A stretch of 64,000 bases of DNA from Rosa chinensis (Eukaryota; Streptophyta; Magnoliopsida; Rosales; Rosaceae), in assembly GCF_002994745.2 (NCBI RefSeq), contig NC_037090.1, positions 5,453,501-5,517,500 on the forward strand. Direction: 5' to 3'. Under the pieces are notes generated by a model. The model made no database searches. It was not told the DNA's origin and was given only the letters and a program-made list of their open reading frames with translations. The translations under genes were made by a program, and so were the position numbers. Positions 12,286 to 22,445 of the stretch are shown one piece after another (position 1 is the first letter of the stretch; the number at the start of each line of letters is the position of its first letter).

Positions 12286-12705
12286 CTACAGAGCACTGAC
12301 CCAAGAAAATGTGGCTGTTGTGTGGCAACGGGTCATAGACACGGACATATGTGGCCTTTGGCCCAAACTTGTCACCAATTGTGTGTGTGGCTGTTGCCTA
12401 TGATTGTAGTGGTGCTTCTTTCTGTGCTCTTGTTCACGCTCCCTGTTTTCCTTGTGGAGGTTCGCTAATGCCAGCTCATACATAGCGGTGAGATCTTGGC
12501 CTGGTGGGCGACTGCTGCCTGGTCGGGCCTCAGCTGCGGTTTGGGTCAATGGGACCTCGGGTTCCGAGCTGGGGTTGACCAGAGTGCTGAATAGTGCTCG
12601 GTTAATGTTAACCGCTGGGTTAATGTTAGCCGCGGGGTTGGTGGGATGGGGGTTGGCAGATTGATCTGCTTGCTCTTCAGTGTTTCCCCCGCTACTGTTA
12701 GTCAT
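12286..12705 (-). pseudogene. Truncated gag of a gypsy (Tat/Athila-like) element
   Basis: A 139-codon minus-strand frame beginning MTNSSGGNTEEQADQ lies just downstream of a primer-binding site and LTR, where gag is expected. The N-terminus is low-complexity and rich in Asn, Pro and Glu, with an EREQEHRKK coiled segment near residue 90. Sequence related to retroelements stops at about 12290, so the capsid core, protease and polymerase are missing. The gypsy assignment comes from the primer-binding site type and position, not from a catalytic domain. Confidence 0.55.
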
Positions 12706-12740
12706 GGTGATTGTTGTGGTGGGATGGGCTTTTGTTCAGG

Positions 12741-12760
12741 GGTTCCCACAGACGGCGCCA
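12741..12760 (-). other. Gypsy primer-binding site (TGGCGCCGTCTGTGGGAACC)
   Basis: The reverse strand reads TGGCGCCGTCTGTGGGAACC one base inside the LTR end (TAACA at 12762). This is the usual primer-binding site of plant Tat/Athila-type gypsy elements. Confidence 0.8.
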
Positions 12761-12761
12761 A

Positions 12762-13216
12762 TGTTAATATTTAAGATTGAGTAGTGGCCCAAGTCTTGGG
12801 TTAACACTGATCCGATGGGTGGATTGCTACTTATGTTGTGATCAGTACTTCCGCTACCTGTCAAGTAAAATACAAAGGGCGTCAGAGGGAGACCGAGTTG
12901 GGATATCTTCTCTTCTCCGATGCCTAAGTTAGTCAATGTATTTGTGTTGATAGAATAACAGTAGGTAAGTAGTAAATGCGTAATTAATGAGGAGAGAGGA
13001 GAGAACCTTTTATAGGTGGGGAAGAGGCTGATCACTTCCATGTTTTCGATGTGGGACTGATATGCTTCAGTTCCCAGCTTCTGATGCCATCTTGACGTGG
13101 CACGTGGCGACTCGTTGGTGATGATTTGGGGGTGAGCCGGGGATCGGGCGGTAGCCTGCTTGGCTGTGTTTCCGTAGGTCACTCCGCTAGCGGGAGTTGG
13201 TACTGTTGGCGGTAGC
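12762..13216 (-). repeat. Gypsy LTR, outer end uncertain
   Basis: The inner border is fixed by the primer-binding site and a TGTTAATATT end. It contains a CCTTTTATAGG block like the LTRs at 3.8 and 7.4 kb. The outer border is not certain: TG/CA-type ends are possible near 13216 and 13256. No second LTR is in the window, so this is the 5' stub of a truncated element. Confidence 0.55.
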
Positions 13217-13369
13217 ATGATCATGGAGCGTGGCTCATTAGAGCTAATGTTTAGCAAATGCTCATGTAAGTACAGATTCTTATCCCTAGAAGAGAGTAAA
13301 TTTGGCACAAACAAATCCACTCGACGTCGTAATCTCAATCGATCTATCTCGTGAGACAAATCTGGATTA

Positions 13370-14815
13370 TGGGTCCGTCCTAATAGAGACGATGTTGGGG
13401 GACACTCCAACATTTGAACCTACTCTCGATAATAGAGAAATCTCAGTAAATTTAGTGAGATTTGGAATAGGAATGAGATTATCATCGATGATATGTTTGT
13501 ATTTACGGTAGCCACTGAAACTATAATAAGCGATGACATCGAACCTTGCTCCGTTGATGAATGTCAATGAAGAGACGACTGACTAAAATGGAAAGAAGCA
13601 ATCTAGGTTGAATCAAATTCCTTGATAAAGAGAAAGTTGTTTTGGGCATGTTGTTCCTACACCTGTCCATGTTAAACTTGTATAATTTAAATGGGTATTT
13701 GTAAGGAAGCGTAATGAGAAAAATGAGATTGTGATGTACAAGTCTCATCTAGTGGCGCACAGATTTTCTCAAAGCCCTGTGATTGATTAAGAGGAGACGT
13801 ATTCTCCCGTAATAGACGTCATAATATTCTGCTACCTTATCAGTTTGATATTTTTTTGAAAAACTGAATATGCAGTTTATGAATGTGGTCACAATTTACC
13901 TCTGTGCATGGGGATCATAATACAGAGATATACATGAAAGTTCCTGAATGACTTATGATACCTGATGCAAATAGTTTTAGACCACGGAACATGCTCTCCA
14001 TTCGTTAAGGACGTTCACTTTATGGATTGATACAATCAAGATGGAATGGGTATAACCTTCTAAGTGAATATTTGATCGATGTGGGATATATGAATAATAA
14101 ACTATGCCCATGCGTGTTTATTAAGGAAACAAGTTTCGGGTTTGCAATTGTGGCGGCCTACGTCAATGACATGAGTTTGATTGATACTCTTGAAGAGATC
14201 AAGAAAACCGTAAAACACCTGAACTCAGAATTTGAGATGAAATGCCTTAGGAGAACAAATTATTGTCTCGACTGGTGACTGAGCATAGTGCAGATGAAAT
14301 TTCAGTCCATCAATTAAATTACATCCAGAAGATGTTAAGACACTTTAATGACGATAAAGCAAATTCTTCAGGCACACTCATGGTCGTCAGAAGTCTAGAA
14401 AGACTCGTATCATCCTGCAGATGATACAGAGAGATATTGGTGCAATGCCCAAGACCGGATATCTTATTCGATGTGAACTTGTTAGTTAGATATACCTCTG
14501 CGCCAACACGCGCCTTTATAAATGGCATAAAAGACAAATTTTCACTACTTTAAATGTATAATAAAAATGGTCTTATTTTATCCCTTTTCATCAAGGAATG
14601 GATCAAACTCCCTTTGATCCTCGGAATGATGTCTGCCTGTTAGATTTGCAGACACGGGTTATTTATGTAAACCCATCGAAGGCTTGTTCTCAAACTAGTT
14701 ATGTCTTTACTATTAGGACAATAATATCTTGGAGGTATATAAAACAAACCTTGTTGCTACCTCTTCAAATCATGTTAACAGTCTAGCTCTTCACAAAGCA
14801 TGTTCAAGGTATTAG
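13370..14815 (+). pseudogene. Degenerate Ty1/copia polymerase (RT and RNase H)
   Basis: Plus-strand frames, broken by many stops and frameshifts, encode copia pol in order: a pre-RT linker (DDMFVFTVATE near 13483), the RT start (KWVFVRKRNEKNEI near 13690; YEETYSPV near 13790), the RT active-site block (14027-14278) and RNase H remnants ending near LVATSSNHVNSLALHKA (about 14800). The RT catalytic YVDD is changed to YVND (near 14160), so even the intact segment is inactive. The 3' part of this element continues after the CACTA insertion and ends in an LTR at 20023-20197. Confidence 0.8.
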
Positions 14816-15479
14816 TTTTATTTATCTAGTATGTAGTTTTCAAGGTACTCATTTGATCATCATGTACTTTTTTTTGTCCTTCGTCAGGGTTATTTTGTCC
14901 CACTAGATTTTGTTACCTGGCAAGTTTTTAATGAGGCACACACTACACCAATTTCGGAATCAGACAACACATATCAGACGACAGCAAACATTTTAACTGT
15001 CGTCTGATTTAATCAGACGACAGCAAGAAAAATTATGTCGTCTGAGTTTTTGAATCAGACAACAGTTTTTTCTTGGCTCTTGTGCAATAGCAGTTCAGAC
15101 AATGGTTGATTTTTTTGATGTTGTCTGAATGAATTAATTCAGACAACAGTTATTATGTGATGTTGTCCAAGGTTCATTTATACAATGGTTGATTTTTTCT
15201 GTTGTCTGATTATTTTTAGTCACACAACTGTTATTAGGTGTCTGTTGTCTGATATCTTTTAAGTCAATGCTTGTTGAAAGATGTTGTCTGATTTGAGTGG
15301 TTCACACAATGCTTTTTAATTTGTCTGTTGTCACATGAGTTTCAGACAATGCACCTTATATTTGATGTCGTCTGAGTTTTAAATTTGTTTTTTCCGATAC
15401 AATAGCTGACTTTTAGCTAGGGTTGATATATTGCTTTAACACTTCGACAAAAATCAAAAATTGAACTTTTTCCCTCCCC

Positions 15480-16367
15480 ATTCGAAAAACACCCGAGCTC
15501 CCGCTTCTCTCTCTCAAAATCACTTTCGATCTCACCAACCCTCAGTCCTCAGTACTCTCAGCCATCTCTCTCTCTCTCTCACACCCAGTGACCAGTGACC
15601 GCCAACTCTCTCACGAATCCTCAGCTATCACTACTGGATCTCAATATACTCACTATCCTCAGCCCTCAATCCTCAGCCATCAGCTTATCTCAAATGGATT
15701 GCATCCAATCCAAGATCTAGAACAAAGAAGCCGTCCCACGATACAAGGATCGGAAGCGGTCTTGTACAGGTCCACCTGCCCAATTTGGCTTCAACCTCGG
15801 CTGTTGCAGGGCCTCCGTTCGATTCTCTCCCTCATCCACCTCGGCTGTTGCAGGGCCGCCGAACTCGGGGTTGGAGAGTCTGTCACTCTGTCCAGCAACC
15901 CGTCTCCGCCTCTCCCGCTCTCCGGTCTCCGAGTTCCACCTCCAGGCTCGAGGTATCTCACTATCTCCCTCTCCGTCTCCGTCTCCTACTCTTCTCCTCC
16001 TCGGCGAGTTGGCGACTGCTCCTCCCCTCCTCCAGTCCTCCTCTTCTTCTCTTCTGAAGTTCTGGCCTTCTGGGTTTCTGAATTCTAAAATTCTAATTTG
16101 TAATTTCCGGGTTCGATTGTTGAATTGTTGAAATGGGTTCCGGGTTCGATTTCGGATTTCCAGTTGAATCTCCTCCTCTCCGTCTGTGAGCTCCAGCGGT
16201 CCAGCCTCCAGGTATCTCTCTCACCCTCTCCTCCTTTCCAGTTGTTACTGATTACGGGAAGAACAGGAATCTGGGTATTGATTGTTCTTGGAACCATTAA
16301 TATACGAGAAATTACTGGATACATGAAATTTTGAAGTTATTTTTCATTGGATTCTGTACTTCTGCAG
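15480..16367 (+). other. GC/CT-rich 5'-UTR-like segment inside the CACTA element
   Basis: This block is much richer in C and CT than its surroundings, with CTCTCTCTC runs near 15565 and a duplicated CCTCGGCTGTTGCAGGGC about 45 bp apart (15795 and 15840). Several overlapping frames stay open (for example 15588-16088) but none resembles a protein I know. It looks like a captured promoter/5'-UTR region, possibly of the gene supplying the exon at 16368. Confidence 0.4.
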
Positions 16368-16454
16368 TTTGTAATTGTCTCTTTGACTGGATGGGGTGCA
16401 CTTATCTTTAGTGGATACAAGTTTTTCACCGGAGGCAAAGGCAAGAAGGAAGAG
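16368..16454 (+). pseudogene. Captured exon encoding a small membrane-type segment
   Basis: An 87 bp open stretch lies between a good acceptor (TTCTGCAG, ending 16367) and donor (GTATGT at 16455). It encodes 29 residues, VSLTGWGALIFSGYKFF followed by TGGKGKKEE: a hydrophobic helix with a lysine-rich tail. The composition is that of a real exon but I cannot name the gene. It precedes the transporter copy and is not part of that family. Confidence 0.45.
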
Positions 16455-16597
16455 GTATGTCATGTTCTCCGGATCCATGGAATTTGAACCATTAATCACT
16501 TATTTTTTGTTAGGGTTATAGGCTGTCCATTTGTGTGTGAAAAGGTGTTGAAAAGGTGAAAAGGTGTCCATTTGTGTATGAAAAGGTGTTGAAGACG

Positions 16598-18507
16598 ATG
16601 AAGAACGAAGAACAAGCTCGGTTTCTGTTTGGGATTTCGCTCTCTGATAGACCCAAATGGCAGCAATTCCTGCTTTGCTCTTCTGGGTTCTTCTTTGGTT
16701 ATCTGGTTAATGGTGTCTGTGAGGTAAATTCACTCTCTTTGGTTTCAAGTTTTTTTTTCGGTTTGGTTCTGGGATTTTTTTTTGTTTTGGGTTAAATTTT
16801 CTTTTGTGTTTAGTTTCTTTTGAATCAAGCTAAGGGTTATGCTTTAGCTTCTGAGGAAGAAATCTTTTTGTTCCAAGAGATTTATGGTTTTTGTTTATTA
16901 GTTTTTTTTTTACTGTTTTGATTAAAGTTCTCAGATAATTTTAAAATGAGGTTTTGATCCTCTGTTTTGGCTTATGGGACCAATGGGTTTGATTATTTTA
17001 TGAGTTTGCTTTTGGAGGAATCAAAGTAATAATTTTGAAGAATGAATGCAGCTCGTTGCACGTTCAGAGATGACTTGATTTTTCGTACACTCTGTATTTT
17101 TTTTTTAATTGCTGATTGAATCTTAACTTTTTGCTCCATTTTCAGGAATATGTGTATAACAGGCTACAATTCAGGTAATGGTTAACATCTGGGTATTTGG
17201 TTTTGGATTTGTGGAGTGTTTGGTTTTCGAATTCAATTAGGACCCTGCTTGTTTCAGATTCTGTTTCTGATGTGTTCCTTGCTGCAGTTATGGGTGGTAC
17301 TTCACATTTGTACAAGGATTTATGTATCTATTTCTGATTATCTTCAAGGCTTTACCACCAAGCAAATGGTAAACCCATGGAAGACTTATGTGAAGCTATC
17401 TGCTGTGCTTATGGGCTCTCATGGACTTACCAAAGGCTCCTTGGCTTTTCTCAACTACCCTGCACAGCTAATGTTCAAATCAACAAAGGTAAGCAAATGC
17501 GATGTTAAAAAACTTTGTTTGTTTCTCTGAGGCAGCCAATTTTGACTCGATAATCATATCAAGTGGAAACAATTTCAGTGTAAAACAGAGAGGATTTGGA
17601 ATTTGACTGCCTCTTAAGACACGTTTCTTTTTCCCTTTTCATATTTTTATTTTGTTTAGTATGGCCAGTTTGAGATTATTGTTCTTAATTTAGGGGAAAG
17701 AGTTTAAGTTGGTCTCTAGCTAAGTTTTTAGTGTCATTTGGATTCTGTTGGAATTTTTTATCTTTGGTATAGGACAAGAATAGTTTATAAATATCTATTT
17801 GGCTGTATATGTCAAACTACAGTTACTCTGCAGCCTCTCATGTTAACTTCATGATTTTGGTCCTTTTGGGGTTTCAGATTTTGCCTGTGATGATAATGGG
17901 AGCCTTCATACCAGGTTTGAGGCGGAAGTACCCACCTCATGAGTACGTTTCTGCAATCCTTCTGGTGGTGGGTCTGATCCTATTCACCTTAGCGGATGCA
18001 CAAACGTCTCCCAACTTCAGCGTGATTGGTGTGGTGATGGTATCGGGTGCTCTAGTCATGGATTCGTTTTTGGGTAATTTGCAAGAAGCAATATTTACCA
18101 AGAATCCTGAAACCACACAGGTGATTCACATTGTCCGTGGGTGCTTAAAAGTGAATTAGATGCATGTTCATGGAAAAGCTGTGACTTCGGTTATAATGTT
18201 GTTCTCTATCTTATCTTATCCACAGATGGAGATGTTGTTTTGCTCTACAGTAGTTGGTCTACCTTTCTTGGTGCCACCAATGATTTTGACAGGAGAATTA
18301 TTCAAAGCGTGGAGTTCATTTTCTCAGGTAACTTGCCAGTTACAAAATCTTTTGATTCCAGACTTGTTACATTCCTCGCAAGCCACACAGTTCACCTAAC
18401 CTTTTGGTATTATGCAGCATCCATACGTATATGGTGTGTTAGTCTTTGAAGCCATGGCCACCTTTATTGGCCAAGTTTCTGTCCTTTCCCTCAATTATCT
18501 TTCTTGA
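16598..18507 (+). pseudogene. UTR2: Transduplicated UTR2-like UDP-galactose/UDP-glucose transporter gene
   Basis: Six exons with intact splice sites (16598-16723, 17146-17174, 17288-17488, 17878-18120, 18226-18327, 18418-18507) reproduce a plant UTR2-type nucleotide-sugar transporter (SLC35B/NST family), a multi-pass Golgi/ER carrier. Visible family blocks: [19 protein letters not shown] at the N-terminus, [47 protein letters not shown], and [20 protein letters not shown]. Introns are retained, so this is a DNA-level capture and not a retrocopy. Exon 3 carries a one-base deletion between GFMYLF and GFTTKQM (about 17330-17357), shifting frame. The copy stops after VSVLSL, so roughly the last fifth of the family's usual length is missing. 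It is most likely non-functional as a transporter, though it could be transcribed. Confidence 0.85.
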
Positions 18508-18836
18508 ATTTCTAATAGACTGTGATTGTTAGTATTCTTTATTTATGTGGCAGAATGATGGCTAAGTAGTCAGATTTCAATTTTGGGGTCCAGCCAATTT
18601 TGTGGTCAAAGTCTTTCAGTTATATCTCTTCTCAATATGTTCCAGCAATATATGAGCTATGAAGCAAGTTCTATTTGCACAAAGGAAGAGATTTCTTATT
18701 TGTAACAGAACTCTAATTTGCATTTGATTAATTGAACGCCTTTATCTCTAATATTTCTACAATCTCTTTACAGCTTCTTAAGATATATAATACTAATATA
18801 TAATGTATTCACTCATCTCTACATTATTATATGCAG

Positions 18837-18911
18837 GTTCTTATCGAGGGTAAACAAAAAGATGTACTTAAAGCTGCCGGTGCATTGTTTTCACATATTT
18901 GTGAGGTTTAG
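18837..18911 (+). pseudogene. Possible further captured terminal exon
   Basis: After an acceptor-like ATTATATGCAG (ending 18836) a 24-codon frame runs VLIEGKQKDVLKAAGALF and so on to a TAG at 18909. It is not from the transporter family and I do not recognise it. It may be a third captured fragment. Confidence 0.3.
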
Positions 18912-19361
18912 GCAAGGTTAATGTGCATCACATTTATGGACAAGTATCGTGGGGGTTAATGTTGGGATAGAATGACTTTGTTGGATATATGGATGAATGT
19001 ATCGAATCTTTACATAAATAAATGTGTTTTGGGTTGTCATTTGGATCCCATATATGCAGAATGTAGGTCTTTTGAATGTCTCTCGGACCATTCTATTCCA
19101 GCTAAAAACTATTGTCCAATAATTGATCATCATAAAATGCCTAACAAAAACTGTTGTATGAGTCATCTAACTATAATACTTTAAGGACTAAAAGAACGAG
19201 AAAGCCATTGTCCAGCAAAACAACAAACAATGTTTTTTTTAAGAAATCTATAGTATCAATAATAGATAGACAATGGGATTTGCAAGTACATATTGTCTGA
19301 TCAAGCCTTCAGACAACAGCAAGCATATAAGCCCCTGTTGTCTGGCACAGCCTTCAGACAA

Positions 19362-19540
19362 CAGTAAGTATATAAGCTGCTGTTGTTCTTCGTGGTATTC
19401 AGACAACAGACATGATAGTAGCTGCTGTTGTACTAAACTTTATCAGACAACAGTAAGTATATAAGCTGCTGTTGTTCTTCGTGGTATTCAGACAACAGAC
19501 ATGATAGTAGCTGCTGTTGTACTAAACTTTATCAGACGAC
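19362..19540. repeat. 89 bp tandem duplication in the CACTA 3' subterminal region
   Basis: The segment beginning CAGTAAGTATATAAGCTGC occurs at 19362 and again at 19451, each with two CTGCTGTTGT/CAGACAACAG motifs. Confidence 0.75.
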
Positions 19541-19656
19541 AGTTTTCTGGTATTGTCTGATTATGTATCAGACGGCATTGAGATAGACAGCAGCAATGCC
19601 TATAATCAGACGACAGTGAAAAACTGTCGTCTGATTGAAAAATTGGTGTAGTGACA

Positions 19657-20022
19657 CCTTTAATATGGTCACCCTACTCATAATTGCATCTTGAAGATGC
19701 ATTATTCGACATATATGCATTTGCTCATCTTTTCCCTTCCACCATGGGTTTGCCCCACTGGGTTTACAGGGTAAGGTTTTGGTGTAGCAACTATTGTGCA
19801 TTTATCTCCCATGGACTCACAGCTTATGGTTTAGATAAGACTACTTCACCGAAATTCGGGGTTCTGATTACTACCCTACATGTGTATTGTGCTCTTTTTC
19901 TTGTTCAGTAAGGATTGTTTTTGTCCCACAGGGTTTTTATTACTTGGCAAATTTTTTGACGAGGCAACACTAAATCACACAGCATAGAAACTAATTAATG
20001 ACAAAGAATACCCAAAGAGGAG
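19657..20022 (+). other. 3' internal tail of the copia element, ending in a polypurine tract
   Basis: Continuation of the degenerate copia element after the CACTA insertion. GTCCCACAGGGTTTTTATT and CTTGGCAAATTTTTTGACG resemble the sequence just left of the CACTA (14898-14935), a repeated motif of this element's 3' region. CAAAGAGGAG at 20013-20022 is the polypurine tract abutting the LTR. Confidence 0.6.
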
Positions 20023-20197
20023 TGTTGTAAATAGTTATTATTTAGTGGACATTCTTGTAATTAGCCAACTAGGAATATTATTGTAATTTTATACCCTAAT
20101 CCCATCGCTATAAAAGGAGGGTTCTCTACTTAATAAGATACACTTCATTCTCTGCGTCATTTCTCTTCTCCCAAACTCTCTTACTTTATGTTTTACA
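20023..20197 (+). repeat. Copia 3' LTR, about 175 bp
   Basis: Starts TGTTGTAAATAG right after a purine-rich tract and ends GTTTTACA. Inside are a TATA-like box (GCTATAAAAGGAGG at about 20108) and an AATAAG poly(A)-like signal. The matching 5' LTR is not in the window, because the element's 5' part is replaced by the gypsy fragment. Confidence 0.6.
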
Positions 20198-20202
20198 ATA
20201 GT

Positions 20203-20757
20203 TTTGATATTATAAAAATTCATTTTACCTCCTAGTAAACTTCAGTTTCTGGCTCCACCACTACAAACACGTGTCACAATATAAGGCTCTATTGACTTAA
20301 CAATCTGGTCCTGCATCTATCTTCGTGGTCGCATGAAGATTTGAAATATCATTTCTCATGGTTTGTTGAAATCATATAATCAAATTCCAGATTGTTTTTC
20401 TTTAACAAATAAAAGATAGTGGAAGATGGTATACATTATCTTTTGCTAGCTTCTTGCATGCACGGCAGGTAAAAAAAAAAAAAGGTCCGTTGTAATAGAT
20501 AGAGATTACAAATGCAGATTTTTTTTAAGTTTTGATATTATAAATTATTTTGCGCCCTAGTAAACTTAAATTTCTGGATCCACCACTGTGGACACATGTC
20601 ACAATCTAAGCCTCTATTGACTTAACAATCTAGTCCTGCATCTATCTTCGTGGTCGTCTGAAGTATTGAAATATCATTTCCCATGGTTCTTGATACCATA
20701 TAATCAAATTACAGATTGTTTTTCTTTAACAAATAAAAGATACAGGAAGATGGTATG
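20203..20757. repeat. Diverged direct duplication (about 327 bp offset)
   Basis: 20203-20468 and 20530-20757 are homologous. Both contain TTTTGATATTATAAA, CTCTATTGACTTAACAATCT, TGCATCTATCTTCGTGGTCG and ATTGTTTTTCTTTAACAAAT. A third partial copy (ACATTATCTTTTGCTAG) appears at about 21968. Unknown repeat family, no coding. Confidence 0.75.
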
Positions 20758-20794
20758 GTATGTTAACATTTCTCATACATCAACTATTTTTATC

Positions 20795-21905
20795 CCTCTA
20801 AGGACTCATGTTATCACTTTGAGGACTAATATTACTATTTTCAGGACTCATTTGGTAAACTAAGGGGGGTGTATTCAATTCATATTTTAAAAGACTTTGT
20901 TTGAGTTTTTAGAATCCATGGATTTACTTAATCCACAGATTGTTTAAATTCTATATGGACTCTGATTGATTTTAATGGATTGATTTACTAGTATTTGTTT
21001 AGATTTTACAAATCCTTATGATGTTTTTGGTAGGTTATTTTTTTTTCTTCTTCTTTAATTAAGCAATGGATGTATGGATCCAACTATAATGCTATATCAA
21101 TGACAAGAAAGTATGACAATCTCCCATTCTTTATGTTGTGTATAATGATATATGAACAATAAGAGAAAACTAACGAGTCAAAATGTTACGCAAAAAATAA
21201 GGTAGTAAACTAATGACATAATTTTTTTCATATCTAATTTACAAAAGAATCATGTGTGTATGTATCATCTTAATAATACCATTTAAAGTCATGAGCTTCA
21301 TTAGCTAGAGCTATAGTGATAAAAATAAAATAACAAATTATTAGATGAGAGCAAAGGCAGAGGAAGATAGTGGGAAAATAGGTCTAAAAAACAAAATGGA
21401 TGAGTGTCACCTATTGAGACCTGCTTTTTATTTATTTATTTATTTTGGTGAAGAGGTTCTTCATTTTTTTGAGTGAGAAAGAATCCATCAAAATCTTTTG
21501 GGAAGTGGTTGGATTGTTTTTGAGTTCTGATATGTATAAAAAGCACTATAAAATCCTCCAAAATCCAGCATTTAATGAAATCCTTAAAAATTCATATACT
21601 TTTGAATATCAGCAGATTTGAATGGATAATTTTAAATCTTAATTGAATACATCAAGATTTTAAAGGACTATTTAAAATCTCAGTTGAATACCCATAGACT
21701 TCTAAAATACAAAAAAATCTTGTAGACTCTTAATTGAATACACCCCCCTAAGAAAATTTACCACTTTAAGGACTCATGTTACCACTTTGAGGACTAATAT
21801 TACTATTTTGAGGACTCATGTGGTAACTAAGAAAATTTACCACTTTAAGGACTGATGTTACTACTTTTAGGACTAATATTACTATTTTGAAGACTCATTT
21901 GACCA
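20795..21905. repeat. Short tandem repeat of AAGGACTCATGTTACCAC type, split by a MITE
   Basis: Units such as GAGGACTAATATTACTATTT occur on both sides of the 885 bp MITE (20795-20860 and 21765-21905). The array existed before the MITE inserted into it. Confidence 0.7.
20864..21748. mobile_element. PIF/Harbinger-like MITE, 885 bp
   Basis: Terminal inverted repeats GGGGGGTGTATTCAATT and AATTGAATACACCCCCC with TAA on both sides (20861-20863, 21749-21751). Further inverted homology extends inward. No transposase frame. It lies about 0.7 kb upstream of the F-box gene. Confidence 0.85.
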
Positions 21906-22445
21906 CTTTTAAGGCAATTGTATGCATGTCATACGTTAACACATTGTAGAATTTTCCAAAATGGTGTACATTATCTTTTGCTAGTTTCTTGCATGCAGGG
22001 CAAGTAGAAGAAAAAGATGTGGCGAAGGATCCAAGTTGAGTATAGGGGCTGAGAGAGAAACTAGGGGATCGGACAGTTCCGTCCCTCTCTTTCCATTGAG
22101 ACAATGAAAGAGTTCAGCTTCCCATAATCCCTGTTAATAATAAAAACAAATAAAGGAGAATTTTCCCTAATTCTGTGCCAGATATTTGTCTCTATGGTGA
22201 GTAAAGCTATGAAATAATTGAAGGAAATTCATTCTTCTTCTTAAAATTATATCATGTAGTGGTGCCCCAACAATCTATAACTGTTCTTGGCTCCCCATTT
22301 CCACCAAGGTGAGTCTCTCACCCATCTTCATGGTACCATTTCATTTTAAATGATGCAATTTCATATTGTAATGTGCTTTTGCTTGATGAATATTTATACG
22401 ATAGCTGAGAGGTACAAGAACCAGAAACAAAGGGGGACAGCAAAA
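21906..22445 (+). other. Upstream region of the F-box gene
   Basis: Contains the third partial copy of the 20.2 kb repeat, then AT-rich sequence. The F-box frame is open back to 22350 with two upstream in-frame ATGs, but the residues before 22446 do not resemble the family. No convincing TATA box was singled out. Confidence 0.4.

Larger units (their letters stand above)
14941..19653. mobile_element. CACTA transposon (4.7 kb) carrying captured gene sequence
   Basis: Both ends are present: CACTACACCAA at 14941 and TTGGTGTAGTG ending at 19653, flanked by a perfect 3 bp TSD ACA (14938-14940, 19654-19656). Subterminal regions (about 14941-15385 and 19204-19653) carry many direct and inverted copies of TCAGACGACAG/CTGTCGTCTGA variants, as expected for transposase-binding sites. 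There is no transposase; the interior instead holds a multi-exon copy of a nucleotide-sugar transporter gene and other exon-like pieces. It sits inside the 3' tail of a copia element, so it inserted later. It would depend on a transposase made elsewhere. Confidence 0.93.

Noticed and set aside
12736..13413. A 225-codon minus-strand frame
   Set aside because: It spans a gypsy LTR and primer-binding site; no protein similarity.
15588..16131. Overlapping 86-166 codon frames in the CACTA element
   Set aside because: CT-rich, low-complexity Ser/Leu/Pro peptides consistent with a captured 5' UTR; no recognisable protein.
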